This document shows positions 41,762 through 50,437 of a DNA stretch of 64,000 nt, one piece after another. The stretch covers positions 62,001 through 126,000 of the forward strand of contig NZ_LZLY01000104.1 of NCBI RefSeq assembly GCF_001673535.1. The letters run 5' to 3'. A program made the position numbers and the translations under genes. This DNA is from Mycobacterium sp. 1081908.1. GTDB lineage: Bacteria; Actinomycetota; Actinomycetes; Mycobacteriales; Mycobacteriaceae. The notes beneath the pieces were generated by a model that saw only the letters and a program-made list of their open reading frames with translations, ran no database searches and was not told the origin of the DNA. Within the stretch, counting starts at the first letter, position 1. The number at the start of each line of letters is the position of its first letter.

Positions 41762-42772
41762 CTAGGGGAACGTGACGACGACCTTGTCCGCGGCGCCGGG
41801 CGTGTGGGCAAGTTCGAGCGCCTCGCCGACATTGTCAAACGGAATGGTGTGGCTGACGATCAGCGCATACTTCTCCCAATTCGCGACGAGATCCTTGGTC
41901 ACCTCGAAGATCTCGTCGGGATAGCCCATGCTTCCGAGGATGGTGATCTCGTTGCTCATCACGTTGACGAACTCGACGGGAACCGGCTCCTTGTGCACGC
42001 CGACGATGGCGAGGGTGGCGCCCTTCTTGGCGGCCGTCAGCGCGGTGTTGACGACGGCGGGTGCGCCCGCGGCGTCGAGGTAGATGTCGGTGCCCGCCTT
42101 TCCGGGAAACATGCTTTCACCCGCACCATGCAGCTCGATGAGTCGCTGCACGACATTCTCCTCGGCGGAGTTGATGACGGCGTCGGCACCGATTTGCAGC
42201 GCTTTGTCCAGCCGGGTGGGAATCAGGTCCGCGACCACAACGTGGCTTACGCCAAGGGATTTGAAGGCCAGCGTCGCACCCAGCCCGACCGGGCCGGCGC
42301 CGAACACGAGGACCTTGTCCGACGGCTTGGGTTTGCAGCGGTTGGCGCCGTGGCGCGCGACGGCCATCGGCTCGTTGAGCGCGGCGACCTCCCACGGAAT
42401 GTGGTTGGGGATGACCTCCAAACTGGTTCCGCGGACGGCGTTCTCGATCAGCAGGTACTCGGAGAGCGCCCCGCTGGCCCCGCCGTTGCCGATGATGCCG
42501 CTCGGGGCGGCCATGGGGTTGACGACGACGTGGTCCCCGACCGCGACGCCGGACACGTCACCGCCGACCTCGGTGACTTCCCCGGCCGGCTCGTGCCCGA
42601 GCGGCATGTGCCCCTGGCGCGGAGGGACACCGCCGATCGTGATGTAAAACGCGTCGGAACCGCAGATGCCGCACGCGCGCATTCGGACCAGTACGTCGCG
42701 CGGGCCGACGCGCGGGCGGTCCGCGTCCACCACCTCGGCCGTGCCGGGGCCCGTCACCATTGAAACCTTCAC
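41762..42772 (-). CDS. Zinc-type alcohol dehydrogenase lacking the structural zinc cluster
   Basis: A 336-aa medium-chain dehydrogenase. The catalytic zinc site is MRACGICGSDAFYI with HMPLGHEPAGEV, and the Rossmann motif is VFGAGPVGLGATLAF. The loop that normally holds four Cys for structural zinc reads VVVNPMAAPSGIIGNGG, with no Cys at all, so only catalytic zinc is expected. It oxidises a secondary alcohol or polyol with NAD(P)+. It is fifth in the operon and follows the VOC gene by 24 bp. Confidence 0.87.
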   Translation of the reverse strand: MKVSMVTGPGTAEVVDADRPRVGPRDVLVRMRACGICGSDAFYITIGGVPPRQGHMPLGHEPAGEVTEVGGDVSGVAVGDHVVVNPMAAPSGIIGNGGASGALSEYLLIENAVRGTSLEVIPNHIPWEVAALNEPMAVARHGANRCKPKPSDKVLVFGAGPVGLGATLAFKSLGVSHVVVADLIPTRLDKALQIGADAVINSAEENVVQRLIELHGAGESMFPGKAGTDIYLDAAGAPAVVNTALTAAKKGATLAIVGVHKEPVPVEFVNVMSNEITILGSMGYPDEIFEVTKDLVANWEKYALIVSHTIPFDNVGEALELAHTPGAADKVVVTFP

Positions 42773-42796
42773 CGCTCGACTCCTTGCCGTAATGAC

Positions 42797-43246
42797 CTAG
42801 GCCGCCATCGATTTCAGGAATCCCGGCCAGTCGGGAAACAGCGCCCGGTCGACGATCTCGATGCGCACCCCGCCGGGGTCGGTGTAGTACGCGAACGTCG
42901 TCAGCGCGTCACCGCTGGGCCGCGCCTCCAGCCGGTACCCGGTCCGTTCCAGCTCCGCCGCGGCCGCTGCGAGATCGTCGACCCAGTAGCCGAGGTGATG
43001 GGCGGCGCCGCCGGGCGGCGCGGCCCAGATCGTCCCCGGCACTTCCTGAATCAGTTCCAGGTGCGGCGCGTCCACCGAGTAGACGAACCGGAAGGGCACC
43101 TCGACGTCACCGTCGGCCGTCCTGACGCTCAGCATGGCCTCGACGGGCTTCGTCCACCGGTAGCCCATCACCGCGGTCAGGCGTTCCGCTGCGGCGGCCA
43201 TGTCGTCGACCACGAGCCCGGTGTGGTAGCAGTCCGCCGGGTTCAT
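42797..43246 (-). CDS. VOC family protein (glyoxalase/dioxygenase-like)
   Basis: A 149-aa VOC protein from ATG 43246, where DCYHTGLVVDDMAAAAERL begins the first beta-alpha-beta module. AHHLGYWVDDLAAAAAEL begins the second, and TTFAYYTDPGGVRIEIVD ends it. The His in YHTGLVV, a Glu in LELIQEVPG, the His in HHLGYW and the Glu in RIEIVD are the usual metal ligands. The reaction is unknown: isomerase, epimerase or dioxygenase are possible. The ATG overlaps the end of the sulfotransferase gene (43243-43246). Confidence 0.82.
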   Translation of the reverse strand: MNPADCYHTGLVVDDMAAAAERLTAVMGYRWTKPVEAMLSVRTADGDVEVPFRFVYSVDAPHLELIQEVPGTIWAAPPGGAAHHLGYWVDDLAAAAAELERTGYRLEARPSGDALTTFAYYTDPGGVRIEIVDRALFPDWPGFLKSMAA

Positions 43247-44427
43247 GGCGTGCCCTCCAGCTCGATGTCGAAGGTGTCGAGGTACTCGGCGAAAATCGGC
43301 TCGAGCTGCGCAACGGTCAGATCGTATTGACCGAGGTTGTAGCTGTTGAGGGCAAACCGATCCTGGGGATGCGCGGCCAGCCAATTCCGCATGCGCGCTT
43401 CGGTTTCGGCGGTCAGCGGGTCGCCTGCCCAGTCGTAGATGCGACGCATCACGTCCATCGGGTCGCGCATCATCTCGTGGTAGTACATGTGAAAGAAGCG
43501 GTCGTCGCCGATGCGTTCACGGGTCCGCAGCGGCCGCTCGACGTGGTAGCGCATCTGCCACATCGCGTTGCGCCCCATCGCTTCCAGGTCGATCGCCTCG
43601 GGATGCTGTGTCATTCCCTTGGGCAGCTTCCACAGGTTGCACAGCGACCCCGTCGCTTTGTACGGGTCGCGATGGGCCCAAATGAGCCGGGCGTCGGGGA
43701 AAACCTTCAGCAGCGTCTCGATGTGCACCGAATGCGACGGCATCTTCAGGCTCCACGTGCCCGGGGCGGCGGACTGCAGCACCTGCAGATACCGCTTCTG
43801 ATACTCGTAGGTGCTGGTCATGTCCGCCTCGTCGAACAGCCATTCGGCGTAGCGCGCGGTCGACAGGAACGAGTCCCAGGACAGGCCTTTGAAGTCCTGG
43901 TTATGGATGAACATGTCCTCGGTCGGGCCGTCGGCGTCTTCCCAGTGCGGCAGCGGCACTTTCGCCTGCTTGACCATTTCCAGGATCTTGCGCTGCTCCT
44001 CCAGCAGCGCCAGGCACCGCGGGTCGGTGCGCAGCGTCGCGGTGGGGGCCGGCGGTACCGGGTCGACGCACTGCCAGTGCAGCAGCGACCGGCGGGCGGG
44101 GTCCTGGTCCAGCAGGTAGCTGATGACCGTGGTTCCGGTGCGGGGCATGCCGAGGATGATCAGTGGCCGCTCGACCGGCGTGTCCAGCACCTCGGGATGG
44201 GCCTGGATGTAGGCGTGCACTTGTAGGCGCCGACCCAGCGCGTCGGTGGCATCGGTGAGGATGCGGTCGCGGCCGAACGGTGTGAACGCCGGCGAGTTGT
44301 TGACCTCGTCGATGATGAGCTGCAATCCCGCACGCCACGAATCGGATTCGGCCTCGGTGAGGCCGGTGCGCTGCGCGGCCAGCTTGAGGACGTCGTCCGC
44401 GGTCGTAACGTTGTCGTAGTCGCCCAT
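43243..44427 (-). CDS. PAPS-dependent sulfotransferase family protein
   Basis: A 394-aa member of the Sulfotransfer_3 family common in mycobacteria. The 5'-phosphosulfate loop is ILGMPRTGTTVISYL (residues of about 91-105). The 3'-phosphate-binding region is in DARLIWAHRDPYKATGSL. It transfers sulfate from PAPS to a hydroxyl, probably of a lipid or sterol-like substrate. Its neighbours are an SDR (3 bp before) and an alkyl-sulfatase-like hydrolase two genes before, an unusual pairing of sulfate addition and removal. The CysQ-like phosphatase at 19443 is of the type that recycles PAP. Confidence 0.87.
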   Translation of the reverse strand: MGDYDNVTTADDVLKLAAQRTGLTEAESDSWRAGLQLIIDEVNNSPAFTPFGRDRILTDATDALGRRLQVHAYIQAHPEVLDTPVERPLIILGMPRTGTTVISYLLDQDPARRSLLHWQCVDPVPPAPTATLRTDPRCLALLEEQRKILEMVKQAKVPLPHWEDADGPTEDMFIHNQDFKGLSWDSFLSTARYAEWLFDEADMTSTYEYQKRYLQVLQSAAPGTWSLKMPSHSVHIETLLKVFPDARLIWAHRDPYKATGSLCNLWKLPKGMTQHPEAIDLEAMGRNAMWQMRYHVERPLRTRERIGDDRFFHMYYHEMMRDPMDVMRRIYDWAGDPLTAETEARMRNWLAAHPQDRFALNSYNLGQYDLTVAQLEPIFAEYLDTFDIELEGTP

Positions 44428-44430
44428 CGC

Positions 44431-45180
44431 TCACACCGTCAGGTATCCGCCGTCGACAGCGATGGTGCTGCCGGTGATGTACGACGCGGCGTCGGTGCAC
44501 AGGAACAACGCGGCGCCGGCGCAATCCTGGGGCGTTCCGGGTCTGCCCAGCGGTGTGTGGAAGCCGATCTCGACGTCCATCACTTGGGGGATGGCCATGG
44601 CCGGATGCGTCATCCGCGTGTCGATCAGCCCGGGCGCGATGGCGTTGACGCGGATTCCGTCGTCGGCCCAGCGGCGGGAGAGGTTCATCGTCAAAGCGAT
44701 CAGGCCCATCTTCGACGAGGCGTAGCCGGGAACGAAGACGGCCGAACGGAACGCCGACATCGACACGACGTTGACGACGCTGGCGCCGCCGGGGGCGTTG
44801 CTCGACTTCAGGCGGTCATGGCAGCGCATGGTCAGCCGCATGGGGCCGAACATGTTCTGCGCCACCGACGCAACGTAGCCGTCCGGGTCGTACTCGTCGC
44901 CTGCCGGGTAGGGGCCGCCCGCGTTGTTGACCAGAATGTCCAAGTCGCCCAGAGCGTCCACCAGTTCGTCGACGGAGCCGGGGTCTTGGATCAGGCACCG
45001 CTGGTAGGCGAACGCGCCCAGGTCCGTCTCCGGATAGTCGGCTGCCGACGCGCGGGTGCCGGTCACTGTGACGGCGGCGCCCGCCGTGGCGAACGCGGCG
45101 GCGATAGCGTTGCCGATGCCGCTGGTGCCGCCGGTCACCAGCACGTTGGCGCCGGTGAAATCAAAGCTGACAGAGTTCAT
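44431..45180 (-). CDS. Short-chain dehydrogenase/reductase
   Basis: A 249-aa classical SDR. The NAD(P) site is VTGGTSGIGNAIAAAF (residues 15-30), NNAG is in LDILVNNAGGPYP, catalytic Ser is in VNVVSMSAFR and Tyr/Lys in PGYASSKMGL, and the end is ITGSTIAVDGGYLTV. It oxidises or reduces a hydroxyl/keto group. ATG 45180 overlaps the stop of the MBL hydrolase (ATGA). It is second in the operon. Confidence 0.9.
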   Translation of the reverse strand: MNSVSFDFTGANVLVTGGTSGIGNAIAAAFATAGAAVTVTGTRASAADYPETDLGAFAYQRCLIQDPGSVDELVDALGDLDILVNNAGGPYPAGDEYDPDGYVASVAQNMFGPMRLTMRCHDRLKSSNAPGGASVVNVVSMSAFRSAVFVPGYASSKMGLIALTMNLSRRWADDGIRVNAIAPGLIDTRMTHPAMAIPQVMDVEIGFHTPLGRPGTPQDCAGAALFLCTDAASYITGSTIAVDGGYLTV

Positions 45181-46421
45181 TCGGGCGTCCTCAGTTCCTT
45201 GATTGACTTGGTGAGCCAGGCTTTTTCCCAGAAGTTTTCGGTGTCGCCCAGAAGCGCTTCGTGCGCGTCGGCGGCGACCGCGCGCGCCGCCGCATGGACG
45301 GGCTCGACGGCCAGGACCAGGTCGGTCAGATGCAAGGCCTGCACGGGCCGCCCGGCGGTCACATGAGCGCGGGCCGCATCCACCAGCGCGCCGGCGCCGG
45401 CGGCACGGACGACGTCGGCCGCAACGGAATCCGGTGCGACACCGTAGAGCTCGGTGGTGGAGCGATGCCGGAACCAACCGGTGTACATCTCCCAGATGGC
45501 GCGCACGTTCCAGGCGGTCTTGCCGTAGCCCTCGCCGATGTCGAGCGCCTCGGGCACCTTGACGTCGCGCATCGCTGTATAGAGGTCGGCGCCGGAATTC
45601 ATCAGTGCGACGGTGCGGTCGTGCACGGCCTGCATGGCGTCACGCATCGCGGTGACTTCCTCGGCGATGCGCTCGGCGCCCTCGATGGGGTCGAAGTGGC
45701 CGGTAATCAGCCGCTCCGGTCCGTATGCCAGCACGGTGTTCAGCGATTCGATGTAGAGGATCGGGTCGCGGTAGCGGTCGCCGCGGATCGTCATCAAGTT
45801 CGGCACATGGCCGAACAGCGGGCCGAACAGATTGCCACTGAACAGGATTCGATCCTCGGGTAGCCATACCACGATCGCGTCCGTGGTCTCGCCGCCCGGC
45901 GTCCAGGCCAGCTCGAATGCGCGCCCGCCGACCGTCAGCACGTGGCGGCGGTCGAAGGTCGTGGTGGGCTCGGGAAACGAGAAGTCGATCGTCGCCGGGT
46001 CGATGGTCTTGAAATGCTCGAGCACGGCGTCGGAGAACTTCTGGAAGGCGAACGACGTCTTGGGCACGCGATAGCCCATCAGGCGTTCGTTGTCGTCGCG
46101 CCAGTAGCGGTAGTTGCGGTGCATGACGACGTGGGTCTCATCGTCGCGCAGCGAGTTCACCCCACCCCAATGATCCGCGTGGCCCTGGGTGATGACGATC
46201 GCCCGGGTCGGGCCGGCGACGGCCGCAAAAGCCTTGCGGTGCAACGGGCCTTCGAAGACCAGCCCGGTGTTGACGATGACGCGTCCGTCGTTGGTGGCCA
46301 CCGCATAGGCGTTGGAGACGCCGGGCGACATCCAGATGCCGTCGCCCAGCGATATCGCGGGGGTGTCGCTCGCCGCGGCCAGCTCGCCCGCTCCGGGACG
46401 CTCCCGGTGAATCCCAGCCAT
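45177..46421 (-). CDS. MBL-fold hydrolase with alkyl-sulfatase dimerisation domain
   Basis: A 414-aa metallo-beta-lactamase-fold protein. The metal motif is ITQGHADHWGG (residues 77-87), in place of the THSHADH of alkyl sulfatases such as SdsA1, so the first His is a Gln here. A second ligand region is SGNLFGPLFGHVPNL, and LITGHFDPIEGAERI gives a later His. A C-terminal helical domain (about 255-400) resembles the alkyl-sulfatase dimerisation domain. It may release sulfate from an alkyl sulfate, though the altered ligand makes the substrate uncertain. It is the first gene of the operon. Confidence 0.8.
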   Translation of the reverse strand: MAGIHRERPGAGELAAASDTPAISLGDGIWMSPGVSNAYAVATNDGRVIVNTGLVFEGPLHRKAFAAVAGPTRAIVITQGHADHWGGVNSLRDDETHVVMHRNYRYWRDDNERLMGYRVPKTSFAFQKFSDAVLEHFKTIDPATIDFSFPEPTTTFDRRHVLTVGGRAFELAWTPGGETTDAIVVWLPEDRILFSGNLFGPLFGHVPNLMTIRGDRYRDPILYIESLNTVLAYGPERLITGHFDPIEGAERIAEEVTAMRDAMQAVHDRTVALMNSGADLYTAMRDVKVPEALDIGEGYGKTAWNVRAIWEMYTGWFRHRSTTELYGVAPDSVAADVVRAAGAGALVDAARAHVTAGRPVQALHLTDLVLAVEPVHAAARAVAADAHEALLGDTENFWEKAWLTKSIKELRTPE

Positions 46422-46431
46422 GGCTTGCGAT

Positions 46432-46449
46432 CCTCTATAGTTCTAGAGG
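46432..46449. promoter_or_regulatory. Dyad operator over a divergent promoter
   Basis: CCTCTATAGTTCTAGAGG has 6-bp inverted arms and contains TATAGT (46436-46441), a good -10 for the plus-strand SDR/TetR pair. It lies in the 42-bp gap between the divergent starts at 46421 and 46464. Binding by the TetR protein at 47234 would repress both directions; this is inferred. Confidence 0.6.
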
Positions 46450-46463
46450 TAAAGTCAATACCC

Positions 46464-47234
46464 ATGGGACTGCGGGGTCTGACCGACAAGGTTGCGGTCG
46501 TCGTCGGCGGCGCCACCGGCATCGGCGCGGCGACGGCGGCACGGCTCGGCGAGGAAGGCTGCCGCGTGGTCATCGGTGACGTCGCCGCCGACGCCGCGCG
46601 GCAGACGGCCGGCCGCATCGTCGACGCCGGTGGGACGGCGGCGGCCGTCGGGTTCGACCTGGCGGATCCCGACTCGGTCGCCGAACTGATGCGCGCCGCC
46701 GCCACCACCTACGACGGCGTCGACCTGCTGTTCAACGTCGGCGCGGACATGGGCACGATCCGCTTCGATACGGACGTGGTGGACATCGACTTCGACGTCT
46801 GGGATCGGGTGATGGCGGTGAACCTGCGCGGCTACGTGGCCGCCATGAAATACGCGATCCCGAGCATGCTGGGCCGGGGAGGCGGTGCGATCGTCAACAT
46901 GTCATCGGCGGCGGCGTTCCAGGGCGAGCCCGCGCGACCGGCCTATGCCACCGCGAAGGCCGGGATCGGCGCGCTCACCCGGCATGTCGCGTCGCGCTGG
47001 GGGAAGGAGGGCATCCGGTGTAACGCGGTCGCGCCCGGGTTCACCGCGACCGAGGCCATCCGGTCCGCGCCGCAGTGGCCGGACCTGCAGGCGGGCGCGC
47101 TGAAACGCATCCGCGGAACCCGCGTCGGCGATCCCGGCGACGTCGCGTCGCTGGTGGCCTTTCTGCTCTCCGACGAGGGCGACTGGATCAACGGACAGGT
47201 CATCAACATCGACGGCGGCACCGTCCTCCGCTGA
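46464..47234 (+). CDS. Short-chain dehydrogenase/reductase
   Basis: A 256-aa SDR. The dinucleotide site is VVGGATGIGAATAARL (residues 13-28), catalytic Ser is in VNMSSAAAFQ and Tyr/Lys in PAYATAKAGI, and the C-terminus is INGQVINIDGGTVLR. The usual NNAG is NVGAD, an uncommon change. It is divergent from the sulfatase operon and shares its operator, so it may act on the same substrate. The stop overlaps the ATG of the TetR gene (TGATG). Confidence 0.88.
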   Translation: MGLRGLTDKVAVVVGGATGIGAATAARLGEEGCRVVIGDVAADAARQTAGRIVDAGGTAAAVGFDLADPDSVAELMRAAATTYDGVDLLFNVGADMGTIRFDTDVVDIDFDVWDRVMAVNLRGYVAAMKYAIPSMLGRGGGAIVNMSSAAAFQGEPARPAYATAKAGIGALTRHVASRWGKEGIRCNAVAPGFTATEAIRSAPQWPDLQAGALKRIRGTRVGDPGDVASLVAFLLSDEGDWINGQVINIDGGTVLR

Positions 47235-47857
47235 TGGCCGGCAGCACACCCCGCAGACGCGACGGCGACCAACGCCGGCGCGAACTGTGCGACGCGGCGA
47301 TCCGGGTGCTGGCCGAGCACGGATCGCGCGGGCTGACACACGGGCAGGTGGACCGCTACGCCCAGGTCCCCGACGGCACGACGTCGTACTACTACCGCAC
47401 CCGGGAGGCCCTGCTGCGGGGCGTCGGCAAGCGCGTCGCCGAAATCGATGTCACCAACCTGAAATCGGTGATCGACCGGCCGCTTGATCCGGACTCGCCG
47501 TTCGCCCACCTCGCCGAGCTCACGATGATGCAGGCCGACGGGCCCGGGTTGATGCTGAACAGGGCCCGGCACGAACTGCTGTTGGGCGCCGCCCGCGATC
47601 CCGACCTGGCCGCGATGTCGCAGTCCTTCGTCGGCCGGATCATCGCCATGTCGCACGACGCCATCGCCCACCTGCAGCCGGACACCAGCGACCCCGAATT
47701 GCTCGCCGCCCAGACGACCGCGGTCACCACCTTCATCGGAGGCGTTTTCGCCCGCCTGGTCGCGGGCGACCGCACCATCAACGACGCCGGACAACTCGCG
47801 CGGCTGCTGCAGGCGATCGTGACCGCGGTGGCCGAGCAGCACGATGCGGTTCGATAA
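47234..47857 (+). CDS. TetR-family regulator of the sulfatase/sulfotransferase cluster
   Basis: A 207-aa TetR protein: HTH RRRELCDAAIRVLAEHGSRGL then HGQVDRYAQVPDGTTSYYYRTREALLRG, followed by a helical ligand domain. ATG 47234 overlaps the SDR stop, so the two genes are co-transcribed. The position and the dyad at 46432 suggest it represses itself and the divergent operon. Confidence 0.85.
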   Translation: MAGSTPRRRDGDQRRRELCDAAIRVLAEHGSRGLTHGQVDRYAQVPDGTTSYYYRTREALLRGVGKRVAEIDVTNLKSVIDRPLDPDSPFAHLAELTMMQADGPGLMLNRARHELLLGAARDPDLAAMSQSFVGRIIAMSHDAIAHLQPDTSDPELLAAQTTAVTTFIGGVFARLVAGDRTINDAGQLARLLQAIVTAVAEQHDAVR

Positions 47858-47900
47858 TTCACAGGCGTCGCAAGAAGTTTGGGCGGTTTCGAAGCATCGC

Positions 47901-48401
47901 TCAGGGACAGGTCACGTGGATCCCGAATGTCACCTGGTGCACGTCGCCCTGATTCGGCGACACCCCCTGGCCCGTCCCGGTCACCGTGTAACTCTTGCCG
48001 TCCTTGGTGGCCTGCACCTGGGTCGCGGACTGCGGCGCCTGATAGGGCAGCTGATACTCGCCGGCTCCCGCCTTGAGCGACAGGGAGAAACCGTCGACAC
48101 TGGGCGGTTTTTCGTCCGACAGCGCCAGCGACACCGACGCCGAATCGTCGCGAACGGTGATGCGGGTGGTCAGGTCCCCGGACTCCGCCGGCGTCGCACT
48201 GGGTTGCGCCGCCGTCGCGGTGCACTCGACCTTGTTCATGATCGTGTGCTTGTTGCCGCCCACCATGACGGTCGTGCTCGGCGGGGCCGCGCTGGTGCTT
48301 GTGCCAGCGGACGGCTGGCCGCCCTTGCTCGAGCAGGCCGGCAGGGTGGCCGCCACGGCGATCACGCCGAGCACGGCGAGAACAAGTCGCGAACTGGTCA
48401 T
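47901..48401 (-). CDS. LpqH-like (19-kDa antigen family) lipoprotein
   Basis: A 166-aa lipoprotein. The signal peptide is MTSSRLVLAVLGVIAVAAT, with lipobox LPAC and lipidated Cys at residue 23, then a Ser/Thr linker. The mature domain (VMVGGNKHTIMNKVECT, LTTRITVRDDSASVSLALSD, SYTVTGTGQGVSPNQGDVHQVTFGIHVTCP) matches the lipoprotein antigen family of LpqH, with the two conserved Cys. It is surface-exposed and a likely TLR2 ligand by analogy with LpqH. It appears to be a single gene facing the TetR gene. Confidence 0.88.
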   Translation of the reverse strand: MTSSRLVLAVLGVIAVAATLPACSSKGGQPSAGTSTSAAPPSTTVMVGGNKHTIMNKVECTATAAQPSATPAESGDLTTRITVRDDSASVSLALSDEKPPSVDGFSLSLKAGAGEYQLPYQAPQSATQVQATKDGKSYTVTGTGQGVSPNQGDVHQVTFGIHVTCP

Positions 48402-48500
48402 CTCACGTCCTTTGCTAGAGCTCAGAAGGACTATAGAGGCCGTTCGTTGCGGCGAGGTCTCATCCCTCTTGCGACCCGCCTAACGGCGGATCCGCGCAGT

Positions 48501-49229
48501 TCACGGCCACGCTTCCCAGCTGACCATCGTTCGTAACGGTCCCGCGAACACGGGCCGCACCGCGCCCGACCGCCACCGTTCCTCGACGAGCGGGGCCAGC
48601 GCGCCGGTGGTGGCGAGCGGGTCGGCGTCGAGGTAGACGACCGTGACGTATTGGTGGTCGGTCAGCCAGCCCGGCGGCAGGTGGCTCCACCCGGTGCTGG
48701 AACCGAAAGTCCACGCCCCGGCGGTGCCCGGCGTGGCGAGCAGCGCCGGATGGTGCTCGGCGTGCAGCCACTGCAACCACGCGTCGGGGCGGCCTTCGGT
48801 GGGTTCTTCCACGATCAGCACGATTCCGCGGTGCGGGCGAAACGGCACCACCTCGGGGGAGACGAGGGCGTGCGGTGCGGCCTCCCACTGCAGCAGCCGC
48901 AGCCCGGCCACTAGCAGCGACGGCCGCGTGACCGGAAAGCGCCCGTTCTCCCGCAGGGAGCGGCCGAGCGCGACGAAGTCGTCGAAGGTTTGTTCAACGG
49001 GGTCACCGATCAGGTAGTGCACCACGTTGCCGAGCTGGGCCAGTTGCCCGTCGGCGGCCAAGCGGTGATCGGGGTACGCGCCGTCGGCGATCCAGCGCAG
49101 CCCGTGGATGATGCCCGGCAATTGGTATTGCTCGGGCATGTGATCCAGCAGGTGCCAGCGCAGATAGCTGCCGTCGTCGGGCGGTGCGGCGGCGGTGAGG
49201 CTGAAAAAGCCCGCCTTGACGCGGTTCAT
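48501..49229 (-). CDS. Conserved protein, possibly tandem EthD/ferredoxin-like fold
   Basis: A 242-aa cytosolic protein. Both halves start with a beta strand and contain a motif with His residues: LRWHLLDHMPEQYQLPGIIHGLRWI in the first, WLQWLHAEHHPALLATPGTAGAW in the second. The pattern resembles a duplicated dimeric alpha-beta barrel (EthD-like). No function is known. It is last in a five-gene operon that also holds an LLM enzyme, an SDR and an alpha/beta hydrolase. The ATG overlaps the stop of the 110-aa gene upstream (49226-49229). Confidence 0.65.
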   Translation of the reverse strand: MNRVKAGFFSLTAAAPPDDGSYLRWHLLDHMPEQYQLPGIIHGLRWIADGAYPDHRLAADGQLAQLGNVVHYLIGDPVEQTFDDFVALGRSLRENGRFPVTRPSLLVAGLRLLQWEAAPHALVSPEVVPFRPHRGIVLIVEEPTEGRPDAWLQWLHAEHHPALLATPGTAGAWTFGSSTGWSHLPPGWLTDHQYVTVVYLDADPLATTGALAPLVEERWRSGAVRPVFAGPLRTMVSWEAWP

Positions 49230-49558
49230 GTGCCCGGGCCGATGACGAAGCAGCTGCCGGTGCTGCTGGTGAGCAATAGCTCTTGAACCGCGGACTTGTC
49301 GATGGTCGCGAATTCGAAACGGTGCACCTGTTGCCCGGCGTCGATGTTGGCGACTTGAGACTCGGTGGTGCCGTCCGTCTTGCGGACCAGGGCCGTGATC
49401 TTGTCCGGCTTCGAAAGACTTTGCGGCTCATGGAAATACCACACTTCGATGCCGGCGCCCGAGCCCTGCCGGCCGTCGGAGTAGTAACACCCCGGGTTGC
49501 CCTCGGCGTCGGGCGGCGGTGGCGGGCAGATGGATAGCACTCGGATCGCCTTCGACAT
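49226..49558 (-). CDS. Conserved hypothetical protein of 110 aa
   Basis: A small protein with ICPPPPPDAEGNPGCYYSDG at the N-terminus, a beta-rich middle (IEVWYFHEPQSL, ITALVRKTDGTTESQVA) and a C-terminal VQELLLTSSTGSCFVIGP. It has no signal peptide. I do not recognise the family. It is fourth in the operon, 15 bp after the LLM gene and overlapping the next. Its conserved operon position suggests a partner role for the oxidoreductases. Confidence 0.6.
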   Translation of the reverse strand: MSKAIRVLSICPPPPPDAEGNPGCYYSDGRQGSGAGIEVWYFHEPQSLSKPDKITALVRKTDGTTESQVANIDAGQQVHRFEFATIDKSAVQELLLTSSTGSCFVIGPGT

Positions 49559-49573
49559 GGAAGCCCTTTCTGA

Positions 49574-50437
49574 TTAAGACGGTTGCAGTTCCGCGAGCGC
49601 CGCCAGGTTCTCCAGGTAATGCCGCAGCGAGGTGTGTTTGAAGATCGCGCTGACGATGGTGGCGCCGTGCGCGGCGAGCTCGCCGAGCGCGTCGCGGGTG
49701 CGTTCCGGCTCGTTGATCGGATCCAGCGCTGCCGGCGGGGGCAGCACGACCTCGAATCCGGGTGGAAGGTCGAAGCGGCCCAACCATTCTCGGACCTGGG
49801 GCAGGCTGACGTTGAAGGGGGCCCAGCCGTCGGCGAGGGTCGCGGCGCGGCGCAGCGATCGCAGCGTGCGCCCACCGATCCAGATGGGCACGCGTTCCTG
49901 GACGGCGCAGGGATCGACGACCATCCCGCCGAACGAATAGAACTCGCCGTGGTAGGCGGGTTCGGGCACCGACAGCGAGGCGCGCAGCGCCCGCAGGGCG
50001 TCGTCACCGCGCGGCCCGCGGTCGTCGAAGGGGGCGCCGATGAGCTCGAACTCCTCCTTCAGGCTGCCCACCCCGACTCCGAGGATGAGCCGCCCGTTGC
50101 TGACCTTGTCCAGGGTGCCGTAGCGCTTGGCGATTTCGAGCGGGTGGTGATACCCGAGGACCAGGACGTGGGTAGCCAACCGGATCCGACGGGTGCGCGC
50201 GGCAAGGTAGCCCAGCGTGGCCAGCGGATCCCAGTAGCGGGCGCCGCGGCGGTCGCGCTCGGCGGCGGGCAGCGCGATGTGCTCGCTACAGGTCAGGTGG
50301 TGATAGCCGAGCCGGTCCGCGGCTTCGGCGATCTGGGCGAGGTCTTCGATGGAGGCGTCTCGGGTCCACTCGCTGCTACCCGGCAGCATGGTCACCACGG
50401 GGGTGGCCACCGATAGTTTGACCGCGGCGGCGCTCAT
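49574..50437 (-). CDS. LLM-class F420-dependent oxidoreductase
   Basis: A 287-aa TIGR03619-type LLM enzyme: YHHLTCSEHIALP, HVLVLGYHHPLEIAKRYGTLDKVSNGRLILGVGVGSLKEEFELIG, RVPIWIGGRTLRSLRRAATLADGWAPF. The F420-dependent type is indicated by the VGSLKEEFELIG pattern. It overlaps the SDR upstream by 4 bp (ATGA, 50434-50437) and belongs to the operon from 52019. It probably carries out one redox step on the substrate released by the hydrolase. Confidence 0.86.
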   Translation of the reverse strand: MSAAAVKLSVATPVVTMLPGSSEWTRDASIEDLAQIAEAADRLGYHHLTCSEHIALPAAERDRRGARYWDPLATLGYLAARTRRIRLATHVLVLGYHHPLEIAKRYGTLDKVSNGRLILGVGVGSLKEEFELIGAPFDDRGPRGDDALRALRASLSVPEPAYHGEFYSFGGMVVDPCAVQERVPIWIGGRTLRSLRRAATLADGWAPFNVSLPQVREWLGRFDLPPGFEVVLPPPAALDPINEPERTRDALGELAAHGATIVSAIFKHTSLRHYLENLAALAELQPS

